Source: Thermosphaera sp.
GTDB lineage: Archaea; Thermoproteota; Thermoprotei_A; Sulfolobales; Desulfurococcaceae
Reading direction: 5' to 3'
NCBI GenBank assembly: GCA_038827615.1
Contig: JAWBNK010000001.1
Span: forward strand, 620,290-684,289
DNA: 64,000 bases
The notes under the pieces were generated by a model, which had not been told where the DNA came from, made no database searches, and was given only the letters and a program-made list of their open reading frames with translations. This document shows, one piece after another, positions 36,884 to 44,551 of this stretch (its first letter is position 1; the number at the start of each line of letters is the position of its first letter). The translations under genes and the position numbers were made by a program.

Positions 36884-37498
36884 GTGATACGCTTGTCTCC
36901 AACAATACCTCTTCCGCCTCCATCCAGGGAGTCGTGTCTCGGGAAGTTACTGTCCGAAAGGAGGAGCGTTAGAATCTTCACCGCAACCCCCCTCACTCTC
37001 AGCCAATTATCAACTATACTCTGGGCAGCGTATGGTTGCATAGACCCTGAATGCGGTCGAAGGACGTCGCCTTCAGCAGGCGCGACTTACCCTTTCGAAA
37101 TATACGTGTCTGTCAAATCCAATGGCGTCGAGGAATTAAAGCCGGGAATCCTCCACTATGATGCGAAAAACAATGGTTTAACCTATGTTGCAGAAGGAGA
37201 TTATTCCAACGAGCTGGCTAGAGCCTGTTTAAGGCAGAGATGGGTTCTAAACGCCCCGGTAAACCTCATTCTAGTAGCGTTCACCCATAGGACTACGGAA
37301 TATTATGGTGAAAGGGGAGTACGATACATCTTCAATGAAGCAGGCCATATTGGACAAAACATCTACCTTGCTACAACCGAGATGGGGCTGGGAACAGTCG
37401 CCGTAGGCGCCTTCAAAGACGAGGAAGTCGCTAAGTTGTTGAAGCTCTCAAAGGGGGCTATGCCTGTTTACATATTTCCCATCGGTAGGACGCGTTGA
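36884..37498 (+). CDS. SagB-type nitroreductase-family flavoprotein
   Basis: 204 residues. LLSERRSVRIFTATPLTLSQLSTILWAAYG is the FMN-binding opening of nitroreductases. SPSAGATYPFEIYV and LVAFTHRTTEYYGERGVRYIFNEAGHIGQNIYLATTEMGLG are the SagB-type blocks. It uses FMN to oxidise or reduce an unknown substrate; SagB relatives dehydrogenate azolines in modified peptides, but no such precursor or cyclase is seen. GTG start is weakly supported: a TATA-like stretch lies only about 15 bases upstream. Confidence 0.8.
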   Translation: MIRLSPTIPLPPPSRESCLGKLLSERRSVRIFTATPLTLSQLSTILWAAYGCIDPECGRRTSPSAGATYPFEIYVSVKSNGVEELKPGILHYDAKNNGLTYVAEGDYSNELARACLRQRWVLNAPVNLILVAFTHRTTEYYGERGVRYIFNEAGHIGQNIYLATTEMGLGTVAVGAFKDEEVAKLLKLSKGAMPVYIFPIGRTR

Positions 37499-37507
37499 AA
37501 CGTAATA

Positions 37508-38032
37508 TTAAGGCTTGTCTGATTTGCTCACTATGATTTTTTCCGGAGGTGCAACGGTTACCGCCGCATACCTCCTCCTATGGTAGAGTTTAACGCTACG
37601 TATGTACACCACATAATCCGGGCTCGAGAGAGATACTGGTCTATCGATTTTCTCAGCAATGATTTTAACGGCGTCCATACTGTGAGCAGGCATTCTCGTC
37701 TCCCTCCAATACAAGCGTCCATGCAACGTGACCCTGTAGGTTTTGTCTGGAGGGATTCTCTCCATAGCCAGCGAACCGGCCTTCTCCGCAACGTCTTCAA
37801 CGTATGGATCCACTATGACGTCTATGGGTATTACCCTGTAGACCATCGGAGCTTCATTAGGGAGATCTCTCAGTTTTTCAATTGACTCGTAAGGGTTTGG
37901 AACTCTTAGCAATATCACGCAGGGACCTTTGTCAACTACTATGTAGTCCTGTATCCTGCTCCTTATAGAGCCTATTATGAATCTATAGTTGTCCAAGCCG
38001 GGTTCGTGGGTTATCATTAAATTGAAGCTCAA
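37508..38032 (-). CDS. THUMP-domain RNA-binding protein (Tan1-like)
   Basis: 174 residues. The middle and C-terminal parts fit a THUMP domain: PIDVIVDPYVEDVAEKAGSLA, YRVTLHGRLYWRET, then AVKIIAEKIDRPVSLSSPDYVVYI. The chain has no catalytic domain. This matches archaeal stand-alone THUMP proteins related to Tan1, the tRNA-binding partner of the cytidine acetyltransferase. Function is inferred by family. It is divergent from the small gene at 38112. Confidence 0.75.
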   Translation of the reverse strand: MSFNLMITHEPGLDNYRFIIGSIRSRIQDYIVVDKGPCVILLRVPNPYESIEKLRDLPNEAPMVYRVIPIDVIVDPYVEDVAEKAGSLAMERIPPDKTYRVTLHGRLYWRETRMPAHSMDAVKIIAEKIDRPVSLSSPDYVVYIRSVKLYHRRRYAAVTVAPPEKIIVSKSDKP

Positions 38033-38111
38033 AATCCTACCTCCAAGCCTCTTGCTGAATACTTATTAAATCAGCCATCTTTATTAAATAATCGTTGGAG
38101 CGTGCCCATTA

Positions 38112-38387
38112 TTGATCTGCAGGCTGTCTCGGGACAGAATAATAGTCCAAGAAGCTTGGAGCCAATACGATATTCGTGAAGTACTGGATAGCTTAAACCC
38201 CATTTTAACGACGAAAAATTACTCTCCCACCTTCTTCTTCGAAGGAACCCCCGTGCTGGGCGTAGGAGGGTTCAGCGTAATAATTAAGCTGGCTAAGCCG
38301 CTCTCAGACTCGGACTACAGGATTATAAAAAGATTGTTCACGCTTCGAAAAATTACGGTGATCGAGGAGGATAAGCTTGAGGGTTGA
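38112..38387 (+). CDS. small protein of unknown function upstream of the XdhC-like gene
   Basis: 91 residues, not recognised. Sequence features: a Phe/Gly-rich centre (SPTFFFEGTPVLGVGGFSVIIKL) and a basic C-terminal part ending in EEDKLEG, suggesting a compact alpha/beta domain. Evidence that it is real: it is the only open frame in this spacer, a TATA-like CTTTATTAAAT lies at about 38079-38089, and the GGAGG for the next gene is inside its 3' end with an 11-base overlap. The TTG start would be almost leaderless and is uncertain. Confidence 0.5.
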   Translation: MICRLSRDRIIVQEAWSQYDIREVLDSLNPILTTKNYSPTFFFEGTPVLGVGGFSVIIKLAKPLSDSDYRIIKRLFTLRKITVIEEDKLEG

Positions 38388-39222
38388 GGAGATACTATCT
38401 AAAGCCATTGAAGAGTTAAATAAGGGTAGGCCTGTGGCGATAGCAGTGATCACCGGTAAAGAAGGCAGCGGTCCCCGGGAAATAGGAGCTACCATGGTGG
38501 TAACTGTTGATGGAGAAAAAATAGGCACAATAGGCGGGGGAGAACTAGAATCCCTAATTGTTAAGAACGCGATCGAAGCTCTCCAGAGCGGGAATCCAAA
38601 GAAAATCAGACTAGCGCTGAGAAGGGAGAACATACCACCGGATGCTCAGCCCACGGGCATGTTGTGCGGGGGAGTCGTCGAGGTTTTCATAAATGTCTTG
38701 AAACCCCGCCCTAGAATAATCATACTTGGAGCTGGAAACGTGGGAAAACCGCTCGCGGACATTGCAAATATTCTTGGATACCGGGTTGTCGTAATGGATA
38801 AGGATGAGAGTCTGGCTAATACCATCCGATACCCGTATGCTGAATACGTTTTCGCCGGCGACTTCATCAGTGAGGTGGGAAAAATCGAGTCAAGCCCAAA
38901 CGATGTCTTCGCGGTAGTATATGGAGAGGTTGAGACGGACTATCAGGCGTTGAAGAAGGTGATTCAAAACCACCCCGGGAGACACATATGGGTCCTATGC
39001 AGTAGACACAGGGCTAAATGGATGGAGGAGAGACTAGTCCAGGAAGGAGTAAGCGTTGAAAGCCTCAAGAACTACATCCACATGCCGGCTGGACTCGATA
39101 TCAACAGCTCCACCCCCGAGGAGATCGCCATTAGTATTTGGTCGGAGATTATATGCGTCATGAAGAACTGTTCCATTCCCGTCGGATCACTTAACATCCT
39201 GTCAAACCAGCGGAGGGAATAG
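38377..39222 (+). CDS. XdhC/CoxI-family molybdenum-cofactor maturation protein
   Basis: 281 residues. The N-terminal XdhC/CoxI domain has AVITGKEGSGPREIGATMVV near residue 22, GTIGGGELE near 50, and TGMLCGGVVEVFI with a conserved Cys. The C-terminal Rossmann domain has IIILGAGNVGKPLADIA near residue 117. XdhC-type proteins sulfurate and insert the molybdenum cofactor into xanthine dehydrogenase or CO dehydrogenase-like enzymes. No such large subunit is in the window. The TTG start has a strong GGAGG six bases ahead. A MoxR and VWA pair lies nearby, as in cox gene clusters. Confidence 0.85.
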   Translation: MRVEEILSKAIEELNKGRPVAIAVITGKEGSGPREIGATMVVTVDGEKIGTIGGGELESLIVKNAIEALQSGNPKKIRLALRRENIPPDAQPTGMLCGGVVEVFINVLKPRPRIIILGAGNVGKPLADIANILGYRVVVMDKDESLANTIRYPYAEYVFAGDFISEVGKIESSPNDVFAVVYGEVETDYQALKKVIQNHPGRHIWVLCSRHRAKWMEERLVQEGVSVESLKNYIHMPAGLDINSSTPEEIAISIWSEIICVMKNCSIPVGSLNILSNQRRE

Positions 39223-39269
39223 TAAAGTTTAAAAACCCCGCTCCGTTGAGACCAGCGTTTTAAAGGATT

Positions 39270-39809
39270 TTGAAGAAGGATGTTAAACACGGGGTTTCAT
39301 TGAGCAGTACTCATGTATCCTATCAAGCGGATAATGGTCTCGTGAACCTTGCCGAGGAGGAGGTCAAGGCTATTTCAAGCGAGCTCTCAGAGTACCTGTC
39401 GGTATACAGTGCCATTGAAGATGAGAAAACGTATTCGCGAATCATATCATTGGTTAACAGATTCCTGGAGCTTGTAGCACCGGTTTCATACCATCCTGAA
39501 CTAGTTCAACTAGTTTCCTCTCAAATAGAGCTCCGTCTATGGGAGGTCGATGTTCCATCAACGCTGATCGAGTCCCTGTTCCTAAACACATACCGCTTGA
39601 AGAATGCGATACTGGCTGCCGCGGAAAGCGAGTTGTCTACTGTGAAGCGGGAGTTGGCTACCGTTTTGCTTGACTTGTATGCGAGGCTTGAGGCGGAGGA
39701 ATTATTCGATCTAGTAGCTGTGCTCGAGAAGAGCGGGGAAGTGTTAGCCGCTAGCGACAAGCTACTGACGTTAGCGGTTCTAACGCTGGTAGTTGCTACG
39801 AACGTTTAA
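39270..39809 (+). CDS. helical protein of unknown function
   Basis: 179 residues, not recognised. Almost entirely alpha-helical, rich in Leu, Glu, Ser and Val (SELSTVKRELATVLLDLYARLEAEELFDLVAVLEKSG), without membrane segments except a mildly hydrophobic C-terminal end (LLTLAVLTLVVATNV). It follows the XdhC gene on the same strand by 47 bases and is convergent with the VWA gene, with two bases between stop codons. The TTG at 39270 follows AAAGGA. A second in-frame TTG at 39300 follows GGGGT and is also possible. Confidence 0.55.
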   Translation: MKKDVKHGVSLSSTHVSYQADNGLVNLAEEEVKAISSELSEYLSVYSAIEDEKTYSRIISLVNRFLELVAPVSYHPELVQLVSSQIELRLWEVDVPSTLIESLFLNTYRLKNAILAAAESELSTVKRELATVLLDLYARLEAEELFDLVAVLEKSGEVLAASDKLLTLAVLTLVVATNV

Positions 39810-39811
39810 CC

Positions 39812-41530
39812 CTACTTGACTTCGATTATTTTTAGCGCGCTGGTTCGCCCAAGCCTTTCAACCGAGAAATACCTGGTAGAGACTTTTTTAAGGCTGGAGT
39901 TCTCGCCCATTATCATTACCGAGTACAGATTTGCGCCGGCTTTTTTCAAATTGTAAAGGACGTGTTGCTCAGCAATCCTGTCAACTCCATCAGTTATTAG
40001 AACGATATCCGATGCCTCTCCGGATGACCCCGTTCTAATGTCGGTGGTAGCAGTTATTAACGCCCTGGAGATATCTGTGCCTCCGTTGCCTTTGATTCTC
40101 GCCATGTAGTTCATCAATTCAACAACTTCCTTCGCCTTAGGCCTTCTGCTGACCTTGATCAGAGGGTATGGTTGACTATCGAAAAACCTTATATAAAACT
40201 CTCTATGTTCCCTCACAGCCCTCACGTAAAGTCCAAGGGCAACGGCCTTAGCCCACGTCATTTTAACTCCATCCATGCTACCACTGTTGTGGACTACGAA
40301 ACCATTCGCGATGAACAAATGGTCTCTGTCAAGCCTCAGGTCATATACTTCTCCAGTCCCCGCGTAGACTTTCTCCACAACCCTCTTGGGTTTAAAGCCT
40401 TCTCCATCCGGGCTTCTAGCATCATAGACGTATAGAAAATCGCCGGGGCGAATATCCCGCACTGGTTTCAAAACGAGTGAGCCCCGCTCAAGCACAGGTA
40501 CCAAGTGATTAGAGCTTGCTTTGATAACCTCCTCTCCGGTCTTCAAAGCATACAGGTCTTTGAAATCCCTAAACACCTTCACAACTCTAGCCCGAGACAA
40601 GAAGGGCTTACCATCTCTTGTAAACGCCACTGACGCTACTTCTTCACCCACCTCGATGTTCTTAATCGCCTTTCTATCCCCGGACGCCGCCTCTACGAGA
40701 GCCTCAGCATCTAGACACTTATCCAGTAGAACGTATATTGGTCCCAGACTTTCCTCTACCCTCTTCTCGTAGAGAAGAAGCCTCGAGCTTAGAAACCTTA
40801 AAAAGAATAATTCTTCGGGAAGGACCCTTGCGGACGGAGTAAGCCTCTCAATATCCCTACCCAGCTCGTATCCTCCGATCTCCCCATGCTTGTGGCGCTC
40901 GCTCTTCCTCTTTAACCCGAGTTCCCATGGCTTCAAACCCTCGATTACCTCAAGAATTCTTCTAACATCCGTGTTTCGAGCAAGCTTGAGAAGTTCGGGA
41001 CCATATTCTTCGAAAGATAATTGGCTAACCCGCCCGGGTTCTAAACCCTCCATGATTGACCTAACTCTTCTAACATGCTCGATGTCCACCATAGTGCTTA
41101 CTATCGCCTTCTCAACTATATTCCTAACTTCCGACGCCTCTCTTTTATCAACAGCAGATTCCGAGGGAGCAGAGGATCTAGTTTTTTGAACAGTCTCTTC
41201 GAGAGTCTTATACTCTGCGAGGAAAACGCTAGCGGCCAACCCACTCATAAACGGATCTATTAGAGTTCTACTTTTAACGGAGTAAAGAGATGGGGATTTA
41301 ATCAAAGACTTTACCACCTGATAGTTCCTGCTTGTGGGGTCAGCATCCTCGCTGATCATTGGGACTGGTAGATAGAATACGTAAAAAGTATCAATGGCTA
41401 GATTTAACGGGATCTTGGAGCCCTTGCCATTCAGGTAGTCCACGATTCTTCTAATCTTCCACCCTCTATATAGGGCCAGAGGGTTTTTGTAATCGATGCC
41501 TTTAAGGACTCCTCGAACCTCTTCCTCCAT
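39812..41530 (-). CDS. ViaA/CoxE-like VWA-domain protein, interrupted by an intein
   Basis: 572 residues as translated, 428 after removal of an intein. The N-terminal 260 residues are helical and charged, with no enzyme motif. The C-terminal part is a von Willebrand A domain. Its MIDAS metal motif is split: IYVLLDK (265-271) before the intein and SGSMDG (416-421) after it join to DKSGSM, the DxSxS signature. Later VWA landmarks are GGTDI near 484 and VLITDGVD near 510. The layout matches ViaA and CoxE partners of MoxR ATPases, and a RavA-like MoxR gene lies nine bases upstream in the same operon. Confidence 0.88.
   Translation of the reverse strand: MEEEVRGVLKGIDYKNPLALYRGWKIRRIVDYLNGKGSKIPLNLAIDTFYVFYLPVPMISEDADPTSRNYQVVKSLIKSPSLYSVKSRTLIDPFMSGLAASVFLAEYKTLEETVQKTRSSAPSESAVDKREASEVRNIVEKAIVSTMVDIEHVRRVRSIMEGLEPGRVSQLSFEEYGPELLKLARNTDVRRILEVIEGLKPWELGLKRKSERHKHGEIGGYELGRDIERLTPSARVLPEELFFLRFLSSRLLLYEKRVEESLGPIYVLLDKCLDAEALVEAASGDRKAIKNIEVGEEVASVAFTRDGKPFLSRARVVKVFRDFKDLYALKTGEEVIKASSNHLVPVLERGSLVLKPVRDIRPGDFLYVYDARSPDGEGFKPKRVVEKVYAGTGEVYDLRLDRDHLFIANGFVVHNSGSMDGVKMTWAKAVALGLYVRAVREHREFYIRFFDSQPYPLIKVSRRPKAKEVVELMNYMARIKGNGGTDISRALITATTDIRTGSSGEASDIVLITDGVDRIAEQHVLYNLKKAGANLYSVMIMGENSSLKKVSTRYFSVERLGRTSALKIIEVK
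40286..40717 (-). other. mini-intein inside the MIDAS motif of the VWA protein
   Basis: 144 codons (residues 272-415 of the host). Block A begins with Cys1 (CLDAEALVEAASG). Block B is GEEVIKASSNHLVPV with the conserved His. Block F is EVYDLRLDRDHLFIANG, and block G is FVVHN followed by Ser as the first C-extein residue. All residues for class 1 splicing are present: Cys1, block-B His, penultimate His, terminal Asn and Ser+1. The homing-endonuclease blocks are missing, so it is a splicing-only element. Excision restores an exact VWA metal-binding motif. Confidence 0.92.
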
Positions 41531-41539
41531 TTTGATCAG

Positions 41540-42697
41540 CTACATGACCAATTTCTTTTTGATGAGATCGATTACCTCGCTTACCTCCGAGAGAACGTCT
41601 ATGGCCCTCCTCTTGACTTCATCATCGCTTGATTCTGCCGCCATCCTCCTTACCTTCTCCTTAACGGTTTCAAAGCTCCTCAGATAATCGAGTAGTCTGG
41701 GATCCAACTCCGGCGTGTTTGAAATATATATTTTCGCCTCCCTTACATTTGCCTCTATCTCCGAGAGCTCCTTCAAATGTTTTTCCCTAGCCTCTATCTC
41801 GTCGAGAAGAATCACGTAAGTTTTCTCAACTTCTTCCACGTCCCGGGGGACAACGTATCGCAACGCGAATAAATCATCCTGGGTTGCTTTCATAGATTGC
41901 CTGAGCAAGGCGTTCGCAGCTATGATTTTCAACGCCTTGCCCTTTCGCCGATCAGTTACGTGTATTCCCTGGTCCTCGAAAATCCCGTAAAGCTTTATAA
42001 GCTTCTCCTTCACAGAGGATATGTCGACTTGATAGACCAGCCCGTTTATCTTCACTAAGTCCTCGATCGTTAAAACCGGTTCGCCATGAGCATATAGGCC
42101 GGACTCTATTGTCCAGACCGCATCAAGCAGCGCTCCCCACTTATTCTCTTCAACAGGTTTAACGAAATGCCTAAGCAGGAAGCGGTCGTATAATGCCTGC
42201 AGTTCCGCTTCATCTGGTACCCTGTTCGTTGCAGAGATCATCGTCCACAAGGGTACTTTTATCTCCGAATACCCGTCGTAAACTATTCTTTCATTCATTA
42301 TCGAGAGCAACATGTTGAGAATGGCGGAGTTCGCGTTGAAAACTTCATCTATAAAAGCGATCTCGGCTTCTGGAAGCTTGCCTTTAGTTATTCTAACATA
42401 TCTTCCGTTTCGAAGCTCGTTTATATCCAGAGGACCGAAAAGCTCGTCCGGCTCAGTGAAACGAGTCAGCAAGTATTTGAAAAACCTCGCGTTAATTAGC
42501 TCTGCCGCGCGCCGTGCTAGAGCTGATTTAGCCGTGCCCGGCTCGCCGATGAGTATGACGTGCTCTCCTGTGATCAATCCCAGCGTTAAAACCATTGCCT
42601 CCTCGCTTCTCCCCACGAAGGGTTTTTCAAGTTCACTCCTAAATCTCGCGATCTTCTCCAGCAAAACCTGGAGCCCAGGGTTTGGCAAATCTTCCAC
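41540..42697 (-). CDS. MoxR-family AAA+ ATPase (RavA-like)
   Basis: 385 residues. The AAA+ core has Walker A GEPGTAKSA (51-59), the MoxR stretch YLLTRFTEPDELFGPLDI (75-92), Walker B AFIDE (114-118), LNMLLSIMNER and sensor 1 ISATNR, followed by a lid with the sensor 2 region. A charged coiled-coil tail (295-375) is present. The core blocks closely resemble RavA. MoxR ATPases work with VWA proteins to remodel or load metal cofactors into target complexes. The VWA partner begins nine bases downstream. Confidence 0.9.
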   Translation of the reverse strand: MEDLPNPGLQVLLEKIARFRSELEKPFVGRSEEAMVLTLGLITGEHVILIGEPGTAKSALARRAAELINARFFKYLLTRFTEPDELFGPLDINELRNGRYVRITKGKLPEAEIAFIDEVFNANSAILNMLLSIMNERIVYDGYSEIKVPLWTMISATNRVPDEAELQALYDRFLLRHFVKPVEENKWGALLDAVWTIESGLYAHGEPVLTIEDLVKINGLVYQVDISSVKEKLIKLYGIFEDQGIHVTDRRKGKALKIIAANALLRQSMKATQDDLFALRYVVPRDVEEVEKTYVILLDEIEAREKHLKELSEIEANVREAKIYISNTPELDPRLLDYLRSFETVKEKVRRMAAESSDDEVKRRAIDVLSEVSEVIDLIKKKLVM

Positions 42698-42781
42698 CCA
42701 GCCCAGAAAAATTATCTCAAAAGCAACCTAATATATTATGGGAAAACATAATGAAACAGTGGCTGAGCACCAAGTTGTCTA

Positions 42782-42787
42782 GAGGTG
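42782..42787 (+). promoter_or_regulatory. ribosome binding site that sets the start of the PPC-domain gene
   Basis: GAGGTG at 42782-42787 lies five bases before ATG 42793 and, with a TATA-like AATATATTA near 42728-42736, supports that start. The open frame continues upstream to ATG 42682, which would lie inside the opposite-strand MoxR gene and ahead of the promoter. Confidence 0.6.
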
Positions 42788-42792
42788 AAAAC

Positions 42793-43194
42793 ATGAGGAT
42801 AATGCCGTTTAAACTATCGGAAGGGGACATAATACCTGATGCGTTAATTGAGAAAATAAAAGAGGAAGGTCTTAGGAACGGGTTCGTCACTGGCATTGGG
42901 GGCCTTGCCTCGGCTGAAATAGGCTTCTACAATCCCCTGAGCAAAGAATACGAAATCATCAGACTGGAGGGGAGCGACCGGGAAATCCTCGAGGTGGGAT
43001 CTATTCAAGGAAACTACATGATCAAACCAAACGGTGAAGTAAGCCTACACCTCCACCTTGTATTGGGGGCTAAGAAGAGCGCTTACACCGGGCACTTAAT
43101 AAGAGGAATAGTCAAGCCGCTTCTCGAAGTGTTTCTAGTTGAGGTTGATTCCGACCTGTCCAAAGTATTCACTCATAGATGGTCCACCGTATGA
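42793..43194 (+). CDS. PPC (DUF296) domain protein
   Basis: 133 residues that form one PPC/DUF296 domain. It starts with MRIMPFKLSEGDIIPDALIEKIKEEG, then GFVTGIGGLASAEIGFYN, ILEVGSIQGNY and the conserved metal-type motif GEVSLHLHLVLG (H-x-H), followed by GHLIRG. Related domains in plant AT-hook proteins bind DNA only with an AT-hook, which is absent here. In prokaryotes the function is unknown. The stop codon overlaps the ATG of the DUF123 gene. Confidence 0.8.
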   Translation: MRIMPFKLSEGDIIPDALIEKIKEEGLRNGFVTGIGGLASAEIGFYNPLSKEYEIIRLEGSDREILEVGSIQGNYMIKPNGEVSLHLHLVLGAKKSAYTGHLIRGIVKPLLEVFLVEVDSDLSKVFTHRWSTV

Positions 43195-43661
43195 GTTCTA
43201 TTGAGAGCATCCTTGATGATAAAGGATGTTACATTTTAGCTTTGAGAGTGACGAAAAACCATCATGTAAGCACGCGACGCCGCCAATTCATCATTGATGA
43301 GGGCGTTTATTTCTACGTTGGATCAGCGAGAGGGTCTGGAGGCGTGAAAGCTAGAGTGTTCAGGCACTTTTTCCCAAAAGCCAAAAGGTTCTGGCACATT
43401 GATTACCTACTACAGGAAGATGTTGCCAAAATAGCAGGTTTCTACGTGCTGAACGACAACCCTCCGGTGGATTGTGAAGCAGAGTTGTCGAGAATCATGC
43501 TTTCACACTTTAAGCCGGTTCCCGGCTTCGGCTGTTCCGACAAGAGGAAAGACTATTCCCACTTGTTCAAGTGTTTAGGTAGCTTGAAAGAGTGTTTAAG
43601 CCGGCTCTACTCGGTTCTGACTGCAAACCATATGGAGCCTCTATGGATTCAAAACATTTAA
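43191..43661 (+). CDS. DUF123 (GIY-YIG-related) nuclease-like protein
   Basis: 156 residues from ATG 43191, which overlaps the previous stop as ATGA. GCYILALRV and YFYVGSARGSGGVKARVFRHF match the GIY-YIG-like core of DUF123, with the family's conserved FWHIDYLL block and a C-terminal Cys cluster (DCEAELSR, FGCSD). This family is seen in archaea, sometimes fused to endonuclease III. Its activity is not established. Coupling with the PPC gene is visible in the overlap. Confidence 0.8.
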   Translation: MSSIESILDDKGCYILALRVTKNHHVSTRRRQFIIDEGVYFYVGSARGSGGVKARVFRHFFPKAKRFWHIDYLLQEDVAKIAGFYVLNDNPPVDCEAELSRIMLSHFKPVPGFGCSDKRKDYSHLFKCLGSLKECLSRLYSVLTANHMEPLWIQNI

Positions 43662-43716
43662 AAACCCACGTAACAGTAGGTAAACCCGTAACATAATAAA
43701 TGGAGTCGAATTCGTA

Positions 43717-44181
43717 ATGAATGTAAGTTCCGAATCTGGTCAGGGTGAAAGCCCTTCTACAAATATAAAAGACCTCAAGCCTGGAATGGAGAACGTAACC
43801 ATAAAGGGCAGAGTACTGTCTTCACAACCACCCCACGTTATTCAAACGAAGAAAGGCCCTAGGACAATAAGTAATGCCGTGGTCGGTGATTCCACCGGAA
43901 GAGTTGAAGTAACAGCGTGGGGCGAGAAGGCTGGGCAGCTTACTGAGGGCGAAGCCGTTGAAATCAAGGGAGGTTGGACAACCGAGTTCAGGGGTAAAGT
44001 TCAACTGAACATTGGAAAAACCACAGAAATCAAGAAAATAGAAGACTCGGAGGTACCCCAGGCTGAGGAAGTCCCCGAGGAGATGCCGACAGCCCCAGAG
44101 GGCTCTAGACCCAGAGAGTTCAGGAGAGGGGGATCATTCAGAGGTCCCCGCAGAGGCGGCTTCAGGAGAAGAGAGGAGTGA
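43717..44181 (+). CDS. ssb: crenarchaeal-type single-stranded DNA-binding protein
   Basis: 154 residues. A single OB fold (residues 15-112) contains NVTIKGRVLSSQPPHVIQT, DSTGRVEVTAWGEKAG and KGGWTTEFRGKVQLNIGK, as in the Sulfolobus SSB. An acidic/proline linker and a basic Arg/Gly-rich tail (SFRGPRRGGFRRREE) follow. That tail differs from the acidic tail of bacterial SSB. It coats single-stranded DNA in replication and repair. Immediately followed by a PqqD-like gene. Confidence 0.88.
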   Translation: MNVSSESGQGESPSTNIKDLKPGMENVTIKGRVLSSQPPHVIQTKKGPRTISNAVVGDSTGRVEVTAWGEKAGQLTEGEAVEIKGGWTTEFRGKVQLNIGKTTEIKKIEDSEVPQAEEVPEEMPTAPEGSRPREFRRGGSFRGPRRGGFRRREE

Positions 44182-44183
44182 TC

Positions 44184-44495
44184 ATGGAAGGTCACGAACA
44201 CGAACATGAGAAAACCATAGCTAGATTCAACGAGATTAAAGAATGGAAGCCTTCAAGACAGGGAGACTTCCTCGGAGAAGAGGACGAGAAGTTCTACGTA
44301 GCACTATCCCAAGAAGAAGTTTACGAGTTATCGCCGCTGGCATATTATGTATGGTTGCTGTGCGATGGAGAAAGAACCGTATCTCAGATAGCTGAACACA
44401 TTAGTACGGAAGTTCAAGTCGATGTCTCCGAGGTAATAGAACCTCTGGTTGTAGCTCTGGAGCAATTGTCGAGCGTAAACCTCGTGAAGTACTAG
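44184..44495 (+). CDS. PqqD-like small protein
   Basis: 103 residues from ATG 44184, five bases after GAGAGGAG at the ssb 3' end. After a His-rich N-terminus (EGHEHEHEK), residues 30-100 match the PqqD fold: YVALSQEEVYELSPLAYYVWLLCDGERTVSQIAEHI, then EVIEPLVVALEQLSSVNLV. PqqD proteins bind precursor peptides for radical SAM enzymes, but no such enzyme or precursor is near; here it may simply bind a peptide partner. Only two bases separate the two genes. Confidence 0.7.
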   Translation: MEGHEHEHEKTIARFNEIKEWKPSRQGDFLGEEDEKFYVALSQEEVYELSPLAYYVWLLCDGERTVSQIAEHISTEVQVDVSEVIEPLVVALEQLSSVNLVKY

Positions 44496-44551
44496 AAATA
44501 CTCATCTCCCTTCATTAATATTCAATCGAACGTTTTTATGGATCCACCCTA

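Noticed and set aside
40286-40717. homing endonuclease within the intein
   Set aside because: The segment between splicing blocks B and F is too short and has no LAGLIDADG or HNH motif.
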